Below are positions 48,905-58,615 of a DNA stretch of 64,000 nucleotides, piece by piece. This stretch comes from Aequorivita echinoideorum. GTDB lineage: Bacteria > Bacteroidota > Bacteroidia > Flavobacteriales > Flavobacteriaceae. The DNA is taken from contig NZ_JAHCTB010000002.1 of NCBI RefSeq assembly GCF_018476645.1, forward strand, positions 372,001-436,000. The letters are read 5' to 3'. A program made the position numbers and the translations under genes. The notes under the pieces are model-generated. The model was not told where the DNA came from, did no database searches, and was given only the letters and a program-made list of their open reading frames with translations. How positions within the stretch are numbered: position 1 is the stretch's first letter; each line of letters starts with the position of its first letter.

Positions 48905-51491
48905 TTTCCTATTGCCCGCATCCCGAAAAATTTATTGTCTATTAATAGTTACAATACTTTCACTGTTTTCGCTTCAAGCACAGCAGAAAGAACTTGACAG
49001 TGGTCGAAAATATACAATTAACGAAATAAAAGTTACTGGCGCACAAAGTTTTAATGAGCAGACCGTCATTGCTTTTACAGGACTGAAAACAGGTGACAGG
49101 ATCTACATTCCGGGCGAAAAACTGAGCCAGGTGACCAAAAAATTGTGGGAACAAAATCTTTTCAGTGATATTGCTTTTTACGTTACCAATCTTTCGGGAG
49201 ATCAAGTAGATCTTGAACTCTACATCGTTGAGCTTCCAAAACTTCACGAGCTTACTATTGAGGGCGTTAAAAAGGGAAAGAAAAAAGAAATTTTAAAAGA
49301 CAACGATTTAAAGCCAGGGGTTAAAATCACCAAAAACCTTCTAAATACGACTAAAAATTATATCACCAATAAATTTAAAAAGGATGGGTACTTTAACACA
49401 AATGTTGTTATTAGCACCACTCCATATGTTGATTCTACCGGTGTTGAAGTTTCACGCGATATGAAAATTGTGGTAGATAAAGGTAATAGGGTTAAGGTGA
49501 AGTCGATAGATTTTGAAGGTAACGAGCAATTTTCAGATGCAAAATTGCGCCGCGCTATGAAAGAAACTAAGCAGAAAAATTTTCTTCGCGTTTTCAAGCG
49601 TTCAAAATACACAGCAGATGGTTATGCAGAAGATAAGGAATCCATTCTGAAAAAATACAAATCGAACGGGTATCGAGATGCACGTTTTGTTAGCGATTCA
49701 CTCAAGATTATTGATGATAAAAACGTAGCCTTAAACATAAAAGTAGAAGAAGGCGATAAATATTATTTTGGTGATATTACTTTTCTAGGAAATAGCGTCT
49801 TTACCGATGGGCAACTACGCCAAGTACTTGGAATTAAAAAAGGTGAAGTTTATAACGGTACACTGTTGCAAGAAAGAATTGCAGATGAATCATCACCCGA
49901 TGCGGAAGATATTACCAATCTCTACCAAAATAATGGATATTTGGCAGCACGTATAAATCCCGTGGAAGTTGCGGTGCGTAATGATACCATCGATTTTGAA
50001 ATTCGAATCATTGAAAGAAATCTTTTCTATTTTGACCACGTAACTGTGGTCGGTAACGACCGCACCAATGATCACGTAATCTACCGGGAATTACGCACTA
50101 GACCTGGACAGAAATACAGTAAACGTGATGTGGTAAGGACTATCCGCGAACTTGGCCAGTTGGGATATTTTGATCCCGAGCAAATGAGTCCGAATTTCAA
50201 GAAAGTAGATGAAGCAAATGGATTGGTAGATTTGGAATACTCATTGGTTGAAAAAGGTTCCAGCCAGATAGAGCTTCAAGGAGGTTATGGCGGTGGCGGA
50301 TTTGTTGGAACCTTGGGATTATCATTCAACAACTTTTCGCTTCGGAATATTTTCAATTTAGAATCGTATCGGCCATTACCTATGGGTGATGGGCAAAAAC
50401 TCTCATTGCGGGCACAGGCCAGTAGATTTTATCAAACCTATAGTTTATCCCTAACAGAACCTTGGTTGGGCGGTAAAAAACCTGTTCAATTATCAACCTC
50501 TTTTTCACATACGATTCAGTATTTATTTGACCCCCGAACAAATGATACGGATAGGGATAGAAGTTTTACCATTACCGGTGGATCTGTGGGGTTGGCAAAG
50601 AAGATTAAGTGGCCAGATGATTTCTTTGTATGGTCTAATGCTATAAGTTTTCAGCATTACAACCTCCGTAATTATAATACAGGACTCTTCACTTTTGGAG
50701 ATGGATATTCAAACAACCTTGCGTACACGATCGGGATAAGCAGAAACAACACAGCTACAAACCCAATTTACCCTACATCCGGTTCGGATTTCAGCTTGAC
50801 TGCAAAATTGACACCGCCATTTTCAGCATTCAACAATGTAGATTATGGTGCGCTAAGTGAAGATAGGGCTGTACAGCAAGCCATCATTGCAGATCCAAAT
50901 TCGAACAGTGCCCAATTGGTTGATGCACGAGCCAGAATTTCAGAAATAGATCAGCAGCGTTTTAACTGGCTGGAATATTATAAAATAAAATTTAAGGCTA
51001 CCTGGTATACCCGAGTTATTGAAAAACTTGTTTTAAGAACCAATACAGAATTTGGATTTTTGGGCGCATACAATAAAGATCGCGGCATCCCGCCATTTGA
51101 ACGATTCTTTGTAGGTGGTGACGGTCTGGGTGCTTTCAGTCTTGATGGCCGCGAGGTTATACAGTTAAGAGGTTATCCAAATCAGTCATTATCTGGCATC
51201 GATGGAAATACGATTTACAATAAATTTTCGTTAGAGTTAAGATACCCTGTTACCTTGGCCCAACTGGCATCCATTTATGTGCTTGCTTTTGCCGAGGGCG
51301 GAGCATCTTATGATGGCTTCCGGGATTATAATCCTTTCGAACTTAAGCGTTCAGCTGGCGCAGGATTGCGTATATTTATGCCGGCTTTTGGATTATTGGG
51401 TATTGATTTTGGTTACGGTTTTGATCCCATTTTGGGCGGAACCGAGAAAAATGGATGGGAAACACATTTCATCATTGGACAACAATTTTAA
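48897..51491 (+). CDS. bamA: BamA, outer-membrane protein assembly factor
   Basis: 864 residues from ATG 48897; a TTG eight codons earlier is in frame. Signal peptide to about residue 28 (SLFSLQAQ). Repeated POTRA domains follow (for example TINEIKVTGAQSFNEQTV, VKVKSIDFEGNEQFSDAK, YYFGDITFLGNSVFTDGQ and LFYFDHVTVVGNDRTNDH). From about 460 the 16-stranded barrel runs to the C-terminal Phe of IIGQQF. It inserts beta-barrel proteins into the outer membrane and is followed by two OmpH/Skp chaperone genes. Confidence 0.96.
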   Translation: MNSFLLPASRKIYCLLIVTILSLFSLQAQQKELDSGRKYTINEIKVTGAQSFNEQTVIAFTGLKTGDRIYIPGEKLSQVTKKLWEQNLFSDIAFYVTNLSGDQVDLELYIVELPKLHELTIEGVKKGKKKEILKDNDLKPGVKITKNLLNTTKNYITNKFKKDGYFNTNVVISTTPYVDSTGVEVSRDMKIVVDKGNRVKVKSIDFEGNEQFSDAKLRRAMKETKQKNFLRVFKRSKYTADGYAEDKESILKKYKSNGYRDARFVSDSLKIIDDKNVALNIKVEEGDKYYFGDITFLGNSVFTDGQLRQVLGIKKGEVYNGTLLQERIADESSPDAEDITNLYQNNGYLAARINPVEVAVRNDTIDFEIRIIERNLFYFDHVTVVGNDRTNDHVIYRELRTRPGQKYSKRDVVRTIRELGQLGYFDPEQMSPNFKKVDEANGLVDLEYSLVEKGSSQIELQGGYGGGGFVGTLGLSFNNFSLRNIFNLESYRPLPMGDGQKLSLRAQASRFYQTYSLSLTEPWLGGKKPVQLSTSFSHTIQYLFDPRTNDTDRDRSFTITGGSVGLAKKIKWPDDFFVWSNAISFQHYNLRNYNTGLFTFGDGYSNNLAYTIGISRNNTATNPIYPTSGSDFSLTAKLTPPFSAFNNVDYGALSEDRAVQQAIIADPNSNSAQLVDARARISEIDQQRFNWLEYYKIKFKATWYTRVIEKLVLRTNTEFGFLGAYNKDRGIPPFERFFVGGDGLGAFSLDGREVIQLRGYPNQSLSGIDGNTIYNKFSLELRYPVTLAQLASIYVLAFAEGGASYDGFRDYNPFELKRSAGAGLRIFMPAFGLLGIDFGYGFDPILGGTEKNGWETHFIIGQQF

Positions 51492-51529
51492 AATTGGCAC
51501 GATATTTTCTTAAACAACAACCACAAAAT

Positions 51530-52363
51530 ATGAAGACAAAAAAAATACTTCTTTTTACATTGGCGGTAATGTGCTTCAGCTTGATGGCAACGGCACAGCG
51601 TGGCGTCCGCATAGGCTATATAGATATGGAATATATTCTTGAAAATGTTCCAGAATATAGAGAAGCTTCCACACAACTTGAAGGAAAAGTCCAGCGGTGG
51701 AAACAGGACATTGAAAAGAAACAAAAAGAAGTTGACCAAATGAAACTGAACCTCGCCAACGAACGCGTCTTGCTTACTGTTGAGTTGATCGAGGAGCGTG
51801 AGGAAGAAATAAAAATCAAGGAAGATGAAATTCTTCAATACCAGCAAGACCGATTTGGACCGAATGGGGATTTAATGATTCAAAGAAGGCAATTGGTACA
51901 ACCTATTCAGGATCAAGTATTCAATATTATCCAAGAAGTTGCGGAAAATAAGAAATATGATTTCATTTTTGACAAATCGGCAGATGTGGTTATGCTTTTC
52001 GCAGCTAAAAGAAATGATATAAGCGATGTGGTTTTACGAAGCATTGAGCGCGCAGGCAGAAGAGTACAAGCCGAAACCAAACGGGAACAGCAGCAAATTG
52101 AAGAAAGCCCAGACCCGCTTGACGGCCCCATCACTGCAGAGGAAAAGGAACGTGCCGAAGAAAAAGAAGAGCGCGCTGAGGCAATAGAGGAAAAAAAGAA
52201 CGAGCGCGAGCAAATGATGCTTGAGCGCCAACGTCAAAGAGATTCCATTCGGGATGCGAAAAAAGCCGAGTTTGAAGCCCGCCGCCAAAGATTGCTTGAA
52301 GAGCGTGAACGCAGGAGGGATTCCATTATTCAAGCGCGTGAGGATAAACGTAACGGCAATTAA
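51530..52363 (+). CDS. OmpH/Skp-like periplasmic chaperone with charged extension
   Basis: 277 residues from ATG 51530 (MKTKKILLFTLAVM); the longer frame starts inside the bamA end and is not used. After the signal peptide comes VRIGYIDMEYILENVPEY, then a long coiled coil and a C-terminal Skp part to about 190. The last ~85 residues are an unusual Glu/Arg/Asp-rich helix (REQMMLERQRQRDSIRD and similar) not present in the second copy. It escorts outer-membrane proteins to BamA. Confidence 0.88.
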   Translation: MKTKKILLFTLAVMCFSLMATAQRGVRIGYIDMEYILENVPEYREASTQLEGKVQRWKQDIEKKQKEVDQMKLNLANERVLLTVELIEEREEEIKIKEDEILQYQQDRFGPNGDLMIQRRQLVQPIQDQVFNIIQEVAENKKYDFIFDKSADVVMLFAAKRNDISDVVLRSIERAGRRVQAETKREQQQIEESPDPLDGPITAEEKERAEEKEERAEAIEEKKNEREQMMLERQRQRDSIRDAKKAEFEARRQRLLEERERRRDSIIQAREDKRNGN

Positions 52364-52422
52364 TTTTACAATTTATAATCTAAACTTTAAATAAAATAAC
52401 ACTTAAATTAAATACACTTACA

Positions 52423-52932
52423 ATGAAAAAAATGAAATCGTTATTTGTAGCAATCGTACTTTTTGTTGGCGCTACCAGTTTTGTAAATGCCCAGTCTAAA
52501 GTTGCACACATAGATACTGCAACGCTTGTTGAGTCGATGCCAGATTATAAAGCTGCACAAGGCCAACTCGAAAAAGTACAGAAAACCTATGATACTGAAA
52601 TCAAGGCAATGGCGAAAGAGCTTGATACAAAAATTCAGCAATACGATAGAGAAGCTGAAACTAAAACTCAAGAGGAAAATCAAAAAAGAGTTGAAGAAGT
52701 TCAGACTATGCAAAATAACATTGGACAGTACAGACAACAAGCCTTGCAGGATCTTGACAAGAAGAGAGAAGATATCTTCAAACCAATCCTTGATAAGGCG
52801 CGTACCGCAATTCAAAAAGTTGCGCGTGCACAAGGTTTCCAGTACGTTTTGGATTCTACTACCGGTAGTGGTGTAATTCTTGCCGATGGTAAAGATCTTA
52901 TGGCTGATGTAAAAAAAGAATTGGGAATGTAA
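52423..52932 (+). CDS. OmpH/Skp family periplasmic chaperone
   Basis: 169 residues, the normal Skp length. Signal peptide to about residue 24 (SFVNAQ), then SKVAHIDTATLVESMPDYK and a coiled-coil arm rich in Gln, Lys and Glu, then the C-terminal FQYVLDSTTGSGVILADGKD. It is a tandem partner of the preceding gene and ends at a strong terminator, closing the envelope operon. Confidence 0.92.
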   Translation: MKKMKSLFVAIVLFVGATSFVNAQSKVAHIDTATLVESMPDYKAAQGQLEKVQKTYDTEIKAMAKELDTKIQQYDREAETKTQEENQKRVEEVQTMQNNIGQYRQQALQDLDKKREDIFKPILDKARTAIQKVARAQGFQYVLDSTTGSGVILADGKDLMADVKKELGM

Positions 52933-52953
52933 TTTTCAATAAAATTTAGTAAA

Positions 52954-52985
52954 AATGCCCACTCACTCAGTGGGCATTTTTTATT
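52954..52985 (+). terminator. Intrinsic terminator after the OmpH pair
   Basis: AATGCCCACT (52954-52963) pairs with AGTGGGCATT (52969-52978) over a CACTC loop, followed by a T-rich run. Confidence 0.9.
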
Positions 52986-53014
52986 TTTGATATCGAAAAA
53001 AATACATCAAACTT

Positions 53015-53803
53015 TTGGGCAATTCTAAACCTATTGGCGTTTTTGACTCTGGCGTGGGCGGTTCTTCTATATGGAAAGAGATTCATAAATTACTTCCATT
53101 TGAAAATACAATCTATCTGGCAGACAGTAAAAATGCGCCCTACGGAAATAAATCCGCAGAGGAAATAATCGGTCTCAGTATCAAAAACACCGAAGCTTTG
53201 CTTGCCCTGGATTGCAAAATGATTGTGGTTGCCTGCAATACCGCAACCACCAATGCAATTTCGGTATTACGTGAAAAATTTGACATACCATTTATAGGAA
53301 TAGAACCTGCCATAAAACCTGCTGCACTTCAAACGGTTTCAAAAAGCATTGGCATTTTGGCAACAAAAGGAACCTTGAGTAGCGCACTTTTCAGCAAATC
53401 AAAAGAATTTACAAGGGATATTAGTGTCATTGAAATTATTGGCGAAGGCTTAGTCCCTTTGATTGAAGCCGGTAAATTGGAAAGTGATGAAATGATACTT
53501 CTTCTTAAAAAACACACAGAGGCAATGATTGCCGCAAAAGTAGATTATGTGGTTTTGGGCTGTAGCCATTATCCGTACATTATTCCACAATTGAAAAAAA
53601 TCTTGCCAGAAAACGTGAAGATTATTGACTCTGGCGAGGCTGTTGCCAAACAGACGCTTTCTATTCTTCTAAAGAATAATTTATTGAATACCGAAGAAAA
53701 AACTCCCACGCTTCAGTTTTACACCAATGCGGAAACCGATACGCTTCAATTTCTATTGAAAGAGTATTCCAAAAAAATTTCAGTAGAAAAAAAAGATTTT
53801 TAA
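53015..53803 (+). CDS. murI: Glutamate racemase
   Basis: 262 residues. It provides D-glutamate for peptidoglycan. KPIGVFDSGVGGSS near 5-18, with the catalytic pair Cys74 (VVACNTATTN) and Cys183 (VLGCSHYPYI). Initiation is probably at TTG 53015, because no ATG occurs before the conserved N-terminus. It is separated from the OmpH genes by a terminator and convergent with the carbonic-anhydrase-like gene. Confidence 0.96.
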   Translation: MGNSKPIGVFDSGVGGSSIWKEIHKLLPFENTIYLADSKNAPYGNKSAEEIIGLSIKNTEALLALDCKMIVVACNTATTNAISVLREKFDIPFIGIEPAIKPAALQTVSKSIGILATKGTLSSALFSKSKEFTRDISVIEIIGEGLVPLIEAGKLESDEMILLLKKHTEAMIAAKVDYVVLGCSHYPYIIPQLKKILPENVKIIDSGEAVAKQTLSILLKNNLLNTEEKTPTLQFYTNAETDTLQFLLKEYSKKISVEKKDF

Positions 53804-53806
53804 GAA

Positions 53807-54319
53807 CTATCCCTTGAACCAACTGGAATACATTACATAATTATTTGCAATTCGTTCCACTTCACCTTTAGTCAATTCTGGACTTATATCCTTTATTTTT
53901 TTAGCTGGAATTCCTGCATAAATACTTCCGCTCTCAACAATGGTATTTTTGGAAACCACAGCGCCCGCAGCAATTATGGTGTTGCTTTCAATGATGCAGT
54001 CGTCCATAACAATGCTTCCCATACCAATTAAAACATTATCGTGCACCGTACACCCGTGAACAATGGCATTGTGGCCGATGGAAACGTTATTGCCAATAGT
54101 TGTGCCGGAGGTCTGGTAGGTGCAGTGGATAACGGCACCATCCTGCACATTTACGCGGTTTCCCATTTTTATGAAATTTACATCGCCCCGAACTACTGCA
54201 TTGAACCAAATGCTGCATTCATTGCCCATATTTACGTCGCCAACGATGGTTGCATTTTCAGCAATGAAACAATCGTCAGGAATTTGGGGATGCTTTCCAT
54301 TTACAGGTTTTATAATCAT
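53807..54319 (-). CDS. Gamma carbonic anhydrase-like / hexapeptide transferase protein
   Basis: 170 residues of left-handed beta-helix (repeats such as CFIAENATIVGDVNMGNECS) with the metal-binding His of the gamma-carbonic anhydrase family in VIHCTYQ, SIGHNAIVHGC and the neighbouring repeat. It is of the YrdA/PaaY group; many members bind zinc but their substrate is unsettled. Cytosolic, convergent with murI 3 bases apart. Confidence 0.9.
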   Translation of the reverse strand: MIIKPVNGKHPQIPDDCFIAENATIVGDVNMGNECSIWFNAVVRGDVNFIKMGNRVNVQDGAVIHCTYQTSGTTIGNNVSIGHNAIVHGCTVHDNVLIGMGSIVMDDCIIESNTIIAAGAVVSKNTIVESGSIYAGIPAKKIKDISPELTKGEVERIANNYVMYSSWFKG

Positions 54320-54341
54320 AGGATAATTTAGTTTAAAATTT

Positions 54342-55073
54342 TCAACCGAAATATGCCAACAAATCCTTTTTACGTGAAGGACTTACCATAATTTCCTTTC
54401 CGCTGGAGAGAACCAAGCTTCCGCCCTTCCCCTTTTTATATTCCACAATTTCGTTGACATTCACCAAAAAGGATTTATGTACCCGGACAAATCCATTTTC
54501 AGATAAGGAATCCTCAAAAAACTTTAGCGTCTTGCTTACCAATCTTTTCCCTTTTTTCAAGAAAATCTGCGTGTAATTGTCATCGGCTTGACAGTACAAA
54601 ATATCCTCCATTTGCAGGACTTCAAAGCCATTTTGAAGCGGAATGGTAATTTTCCCTGAAACTTGGGCATTCACTGGTTTTAAAACGGATTGCTGAAGCT
54701 TATTTTCCTTTTCCTTAATTTCCATTACATAATCCACGGCATCAATCAATTTATCAATGGAAATAGGTTTCAACAAATAATAAGAAGCGTGCGCATTCAG
54801 TGCATCCATAGCATATTGATTGTATGCCGTGACGAAAACAGTCTCAAATTGGCGGTCGCCTACTTTGTCCAGCAAATCAAATGCATTTCCGTAGGGCATT
54901 TCAACATCGAGAAATACCAAGTCCAAATCATTATTTCGTATTAAAACCAAAGCTTCATCCACATTTGCCGCTTCACCTTTTACCACAACTTTCGGGCAAT
55001 ATTTCGTCAAATAATTACGCAGAATTTCCCTGCTAGTTTCTTCATCTTCAACAATTATGGCATTTAATTTCAT
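54342..55073 (-). CDS. LytTR-family response regulator
   Basis: 243 residues. Receiver domain about 4-120 with phosphoacceptor Asp56 in LVFLDVEMPYGNAFDLL; DNA-binding LytTR domain about 145-240 (LKFFEDSLSENGFVRVHKSFLVN). It lies 23 bases downstream of the TPR histidine kinase, its likely partner. Such pairs control adhesion, envelope or stress functions; the target here is unknown. Confidence 0.94.
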   Translation of the reverse strand: MKLNAIIVEDEETSREILRNYLTKYCPKVVVKGEAANVDEALVLIRNNDLDLVFLDVEMPYGNAFDLLDKVGDRQFETVFVTAYNQYAMDALNAHASYYLLKPISIDKLIDAVDYVMEIKEKENKLQQSVLKPVNAQVSGKITIPLQNGFEVLQMEDILYCQADDNYTQIFLKKGKRLVSKTLKFFEDSLSENGFVRVHKSFLVNVNEIVEYKKGKGGSLVLSSGKEIMVSPSRKKDLLAYFG

Positions 55074-55096
55074 ATTATTTTATTTTGACAAGTAAT

Positions 55097-57289
55097 TCAA
55101 TCTTTTTTTAAAATTAACGAAACTTGGGTGCCGGTACCATTGGGACCATCGGCAATATGGACATCAATTTTGTCCTTGTACATATCATTCAAAATTGCGA
55201 TTCGCTTTTGAATATTTCCCATCCCCTTGGATTTCTGCTTTTTCTGATTTTCGGTTTTCAGTTCTTTAGATTTTTCACGGCCAATTCCATCATCCGTAAT
55301 GGTAATTTTTATGGTTTCAGAATCCATTTCTTTGAAAACTATTTTCAGAAATCCCTTTTCCTCTTTATAACGAAGGCCGTGCCACACGGCATTTTCAACA
55401 TAGGGCTGAAGCAGCATCGGCGGAATTACAAATTTTTGCTGATTTATTTTTTCATCAATTTCAATTGAATATTCAAATTTATCCTTAAACCTGAAATGCT
55501 CCAATTTTACATAGAGCTGCAGCAATTCAATTTCCTTCTCCAATGGAATAAAATCTTCTTCACTATTTTCCAAGACAGAGCGCATAAGCAGCGAAAATTC
55601 GCTTAAATATCTATTTGCCGCGCGCTCATCATTTCCCGCAATAAAACTATTCACGGAATTGAGCGCATTAAAGATAAAATGTGGATTCATCTGTGACCGA
55701 AGCGATTTAAGTGCCAATAAATTGTTCGCATATTTCTGCTGCCTCACGTTTTTGAATTGGGTAAAAGCCGCAAAAAGCAGCAACAACGCTACGGCGATGA
55801 GCGAGCCAATAATCCACTTTTGTGTTTTGTTATTGGTTTCAATGAGTTCTTGGTTTTGAAAAGCCAATTTATAACGGCTCTCGTTCAATTTTCGCTCATT
55901 TTCCAAACTGGCAATGCGCATTTGTTTCAATGCAATTTCCTTGCTGAAACGTGCGGCCTGGCTTATTTCCTGTTCCTTTTTAATATAAAGTTCATCCACT
56001 ACTTCCACATAACGTTGGTAGCTTTCGGTAGCTTTGTCGAATTCACCTATGTCCCGGTAAATTTCCGAAAGTTTTCTTGTGGCATCCTTTTTCACGACCA
56101 AATCTTCCTTTGCATCAGCTTCGGCAATACTCTTTTGCAGATACGGAATGGCATCCTGATATTTTTCCTGCGCCACAAATGCATTGGCAATTTTATAGTT
56201 CTGCCGTTGAGGCGTTAAAGCTTCATCCTCCGGTTTGGCCGTGTTTCCAAGAGATTCCATTTCAATCAACGTTTCCTCACGAAGCTCAATTTCTTTATCA
56301 AATTCCCGGTTTTGGTTATAAAAATCCGCAACTTTATTTTTTTCTGAAACTGCCCTTCCTTTATTTTCCCTTTTGGCCAGTTTGAGGGAATTTTCAAAAT
56401 AACCTTCAGCTACGGTAGCTGCGCCACTTTTGGCATAGGCCTTTCCAATTTTCGAATTTAAATCGGTAATTTTTGGAGCGAATTTATTTTCCTTTGCAAA
56501 ATCTAGTGCTTTTTGGTAATTGAAAATACTTTTTGCGTCTTCATTGATTAGCGCGTAGGTATCACCTAGACCTTCAAATACTTGTACTTTTTGGTAAGAC
56601 GAAAGTTTATTTCGTAATAATTTTTCATATAAAGAAATGCTCTCCTGGTAATTCTTATTTTTTGAATAGGCACTGGCCAATTTGATATTTACCTTAATGC
56701 TATTGCGGTTACCCAGACTTTGCTTGTAATTATCAATAGCCAAATCTGTTTGGCCCCACTCTATATTAATATCGCCCAAAGTTTCAAAAGCCTGACTTTT
56801 CTGAGTATTTGAAGGGGAAAAATCTTTTTTAGGCTCTAATGATTTTGTGACAAATGCTATACTTTTTTCAGCATCGCTTTTTAAATAAAATCGTGCAGAA
56901 TCCAAATAAACATTGAAAATGTTCTGAGCTTGATTTTGACTTTGTTCTGATAAATCTAAAAGATCTTCATTCTTCGCTCTTAAAACACGGACTGTCACAA
57001 AATCATTATCTAATACTGTGTGGTAAACGGTTATGAATTTATCACTTTTGAAAACCAATTCATCACCAATTTTGGCATTAATTGAGAATCTTCCGCCGCT
57101 ATCCGTCGTTGTGTATTGGCCTCCCAAAATTTCCACATTTACTTTGGGAATAGGCAAACTAGTTTCATCATCAACAACCTCTCCTTTCAGTAAAAACACA
57201 TCATTGTTAAGCAATCTTTTTGTTTGGGAAAAAGCCTGCATTAGGAATAAAGAAAAAATGATACAAAAGTAAATGCGCAATCCGTTCAT
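55097..57289 (-). CDS. TPR-containing LytS-type sensor histidine kinase
   Basis: 730 residues. The signal peptide is followed by a carboxypeptidase-regulatory-like module at about 30-110 (LKGEVVDDETSLPIPKVNV), then TPR repeats (about 150-440), a membrane segment near 490-510 (WIIGSLIAVALLLLFAAF), and a His_kinase domain with phospho-acceptor His537 in RSQMNPHFIFNALNS. The HATPase has IGREKSKEL and GMGNIQKRI near its end. The extracytoplasmic part thus combines a beta-sandwich module with TPRs. It is the partner of the LytTR regulator just downstream. Confidence 0.9.
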   Translation of the reverse strand: MNGLRIYFCIIFSLFLMQAFSQTKRLLNNDVFLLKGEVVDDETSLPIPKVNVEILGGQYTTTDSGGRFSINAKIGDELVFKSDKFITVYHTVLDNDFVTVRVLRAKNEDLLDLSEQSQNQAQNIFNVYLDSARFYLKSDAEKSIAFVTKSLEPKKDFSPSNTQKSQAFETLGDINIEWGQTDLAIDNYKQSLGNRNSIKVNIKLASAYSKNKNYQESISLYEKLLRNKLSSYQKVQVFEGLGDTYALINEDAKSIFNYQKALDFAKENKFAPKITDLNSKIGKAYAKSGAATVAEGYFENSLKLAKRENKGRAVSEKNKVADFYNQNREFDKEIELREETLIEMESLGNTAKPEDEALTPQRQNYKIANAFVAQEKYQDAIPYLQKSIAEADAKEDLVVKKDATRKLSEIYRDIGEFDKATESYQRYVEVVDELYIKKEQEISQAARFSKEIALKQMRIASLENERKLNESRYKLAFQNQELIETNNKTQKWIIGSLIAVALLLLFAAFTQFKNVRQQKYANNLLALKSLRSQMNPHFIFNALNSVNSFIAGNDERAANRYLSEFSLLMRSVLENSEEDFIPLEKEIELLQLYVKLEHFRFKDKFEYSIEIDEKINQQKFVIPPMLLQPYVENAVWHGLRYKEEKGFLKIVFKEMDSETIKITITDDGIGREKSKELKTENQKKQKSKGMGNIQKRIAILNDMYKDKIDVHIADGPNGTGTQVSLILKKD

Positions 57290-57511
57290 ATGTTATTTTG
57301 AACTGTAAACATACGGACTTAGCAGCATTTAGGAAAATGGAAATTTTCAAGGTAACAATGAAAATTTGATGGAAAAGTAGACTTTACTCACCCGGAAATG
57401 CAGTTTAATAGGTGGGAAGTTGCTTTATCTAAAAGCTATTAGCACATTAATTCTTTTAAATCGGAAAGGTTATTTCGGATTATGTTTAAGGCTTAAGGTC
57501 ATCATTATAAT

Positions 57512-57519
57512 TATATTTG
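57512..57519 (+). promoter_or_regulatory. TAnnTTTG element before the Nfu gene
   Basis: TATATTTG, 17 bases before the ATG at 57537, followed by TAAA. It is an exact -7 match in the 247-base gap between the divergent kinase gene and the Nfu gene; I see no other structure in that gap. Confidence 0.4.
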
Positions 57520-57536
57520 TAAAAAAAATATAACAA

Positions 57537-58454
57537 ATGTCTCGATTTAACATAGATATAGAACCTACAAGTAATAAAAATATTGTAAAATTCTGTACAA
57601 ATTCTTTTCTAACACGCGCCAATAGTTATGAATTCAAGAATATTGACGAGGCAAAACCGAGCCCTATTGCACAACAGCTTTTTTATTTACCTTTTGTAAA
57701 AACGGTTTATATATCGCAAAATTTTATAGCTATTGAAAAATATAATATTGTTGAATGGGATGCTGTGCAAAACGAAGTTGCGGAATCCATAGGTGAATAT
57801 TTGGCCTCGGGAAAACCAGTAATTACGGAAAAGGAAACCCAAAAAAAAGTACCCGTTTCGGTATATGCGGAAAGCACCCCGAATCCCTCCGTGATGAAAT
57901 TTGTGGCAAACAAGCCTCTGGCCAACGATACTTTTGAATTCAAAAATATTGACGATGCTGCGCATTCGCCCCTAGCAAAATCGCTCTTCAATTTTCCTTT
58001 TGTGAAAGAAGTTTTTATTAGTGCCAACTATGTTTCGGTAATGAAATATAATGTTGCAGAATGGCAAGAGATTTCAATGGAAATACGTGAGTTCATCCGC
58101 AAATTTATTGAAAGCGGACAACCTATATTTAGTGATGCTATTTTAAATAAAAAGGAAAAAATTTCTTCAGAAAGTTCAACTGAAACTACACATACTAGGG
58201 AATCTGACTTTTCTGACATAGAACAAGAAATTATCGCCATACTCGACGAATATGTAAAGCCAGCCGTAGCGAGTGATGGTGGTAATATTCAGTTTGATTC
58301 ATTTAATGAAGATACCAAAACAGTCCGTGTTTTGTTGCAAGGCGCGTGCAGCGGTTGTCCATCTTCAACCATTACCTTGAAAAACGGTATTGAAACGATG
58401 TTGAAGGATATGCTAAATGGAAGAGTCCACTCCGTTGAAGCGGTAAATGCGTAA
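57537..58454 (+). CDS. NifU-like protein with two Nfu_N domains
   Basis: 305 residues. An Nfu_N module at about 10-90 (SYEFKNIDEAKPSPIAQQLF) is duplicated at about 107-190 (TFEFKNIDDAAHSPLAKSLF). The C-terminal NifU domain carries the Cys271-x-x-Cys274 site (GACSGCPSSTITLKNG) that holds an Fe-S cluster for delivery to target proteins. The doubled N-terminal module is normal for Bacteroidota. Confidence 0.93.
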   Translation: MSRFNIDIEPTSNKNIVKFCTNSFLTRANSYEFKNIDEAKPSPIAQQLFYLPFVKTVYISQNFIAIEKYNIVEWDAVQNEVAESIGEYLASGKPVITEKETQKKVPVSVYAESTPNPSVMKFVANKPLANDTFEFKNIDDAAHSPLAKSLFNFPFVKEVFISANYVSVMKYNVAEWQEISMEIREFIRKFIESGQPIFSDAILNKKEKISSESSTETTHTRESDFSDIEQEIIAILDEYVKPAVASDGGNIQFDSFNEDTKTVRVLLQGACSGCPSSTITLKNGIETMLKDMLNGRVHSVEAVNA

Positions 58455-58615
58455 TTCTTTTAACGTAAAATTCATATTCTTCGCTTACACAATTTGTATT
58501 TTGGATTCATGAAAGTGTGAAACACAGCTTTCGCAACAATTCAGTTTGTGAAAATTGGTATTTCATAAACAACTATAGCGGCATCCTAATTTAAATCCCA
58601 TATTCAGAATAAATT

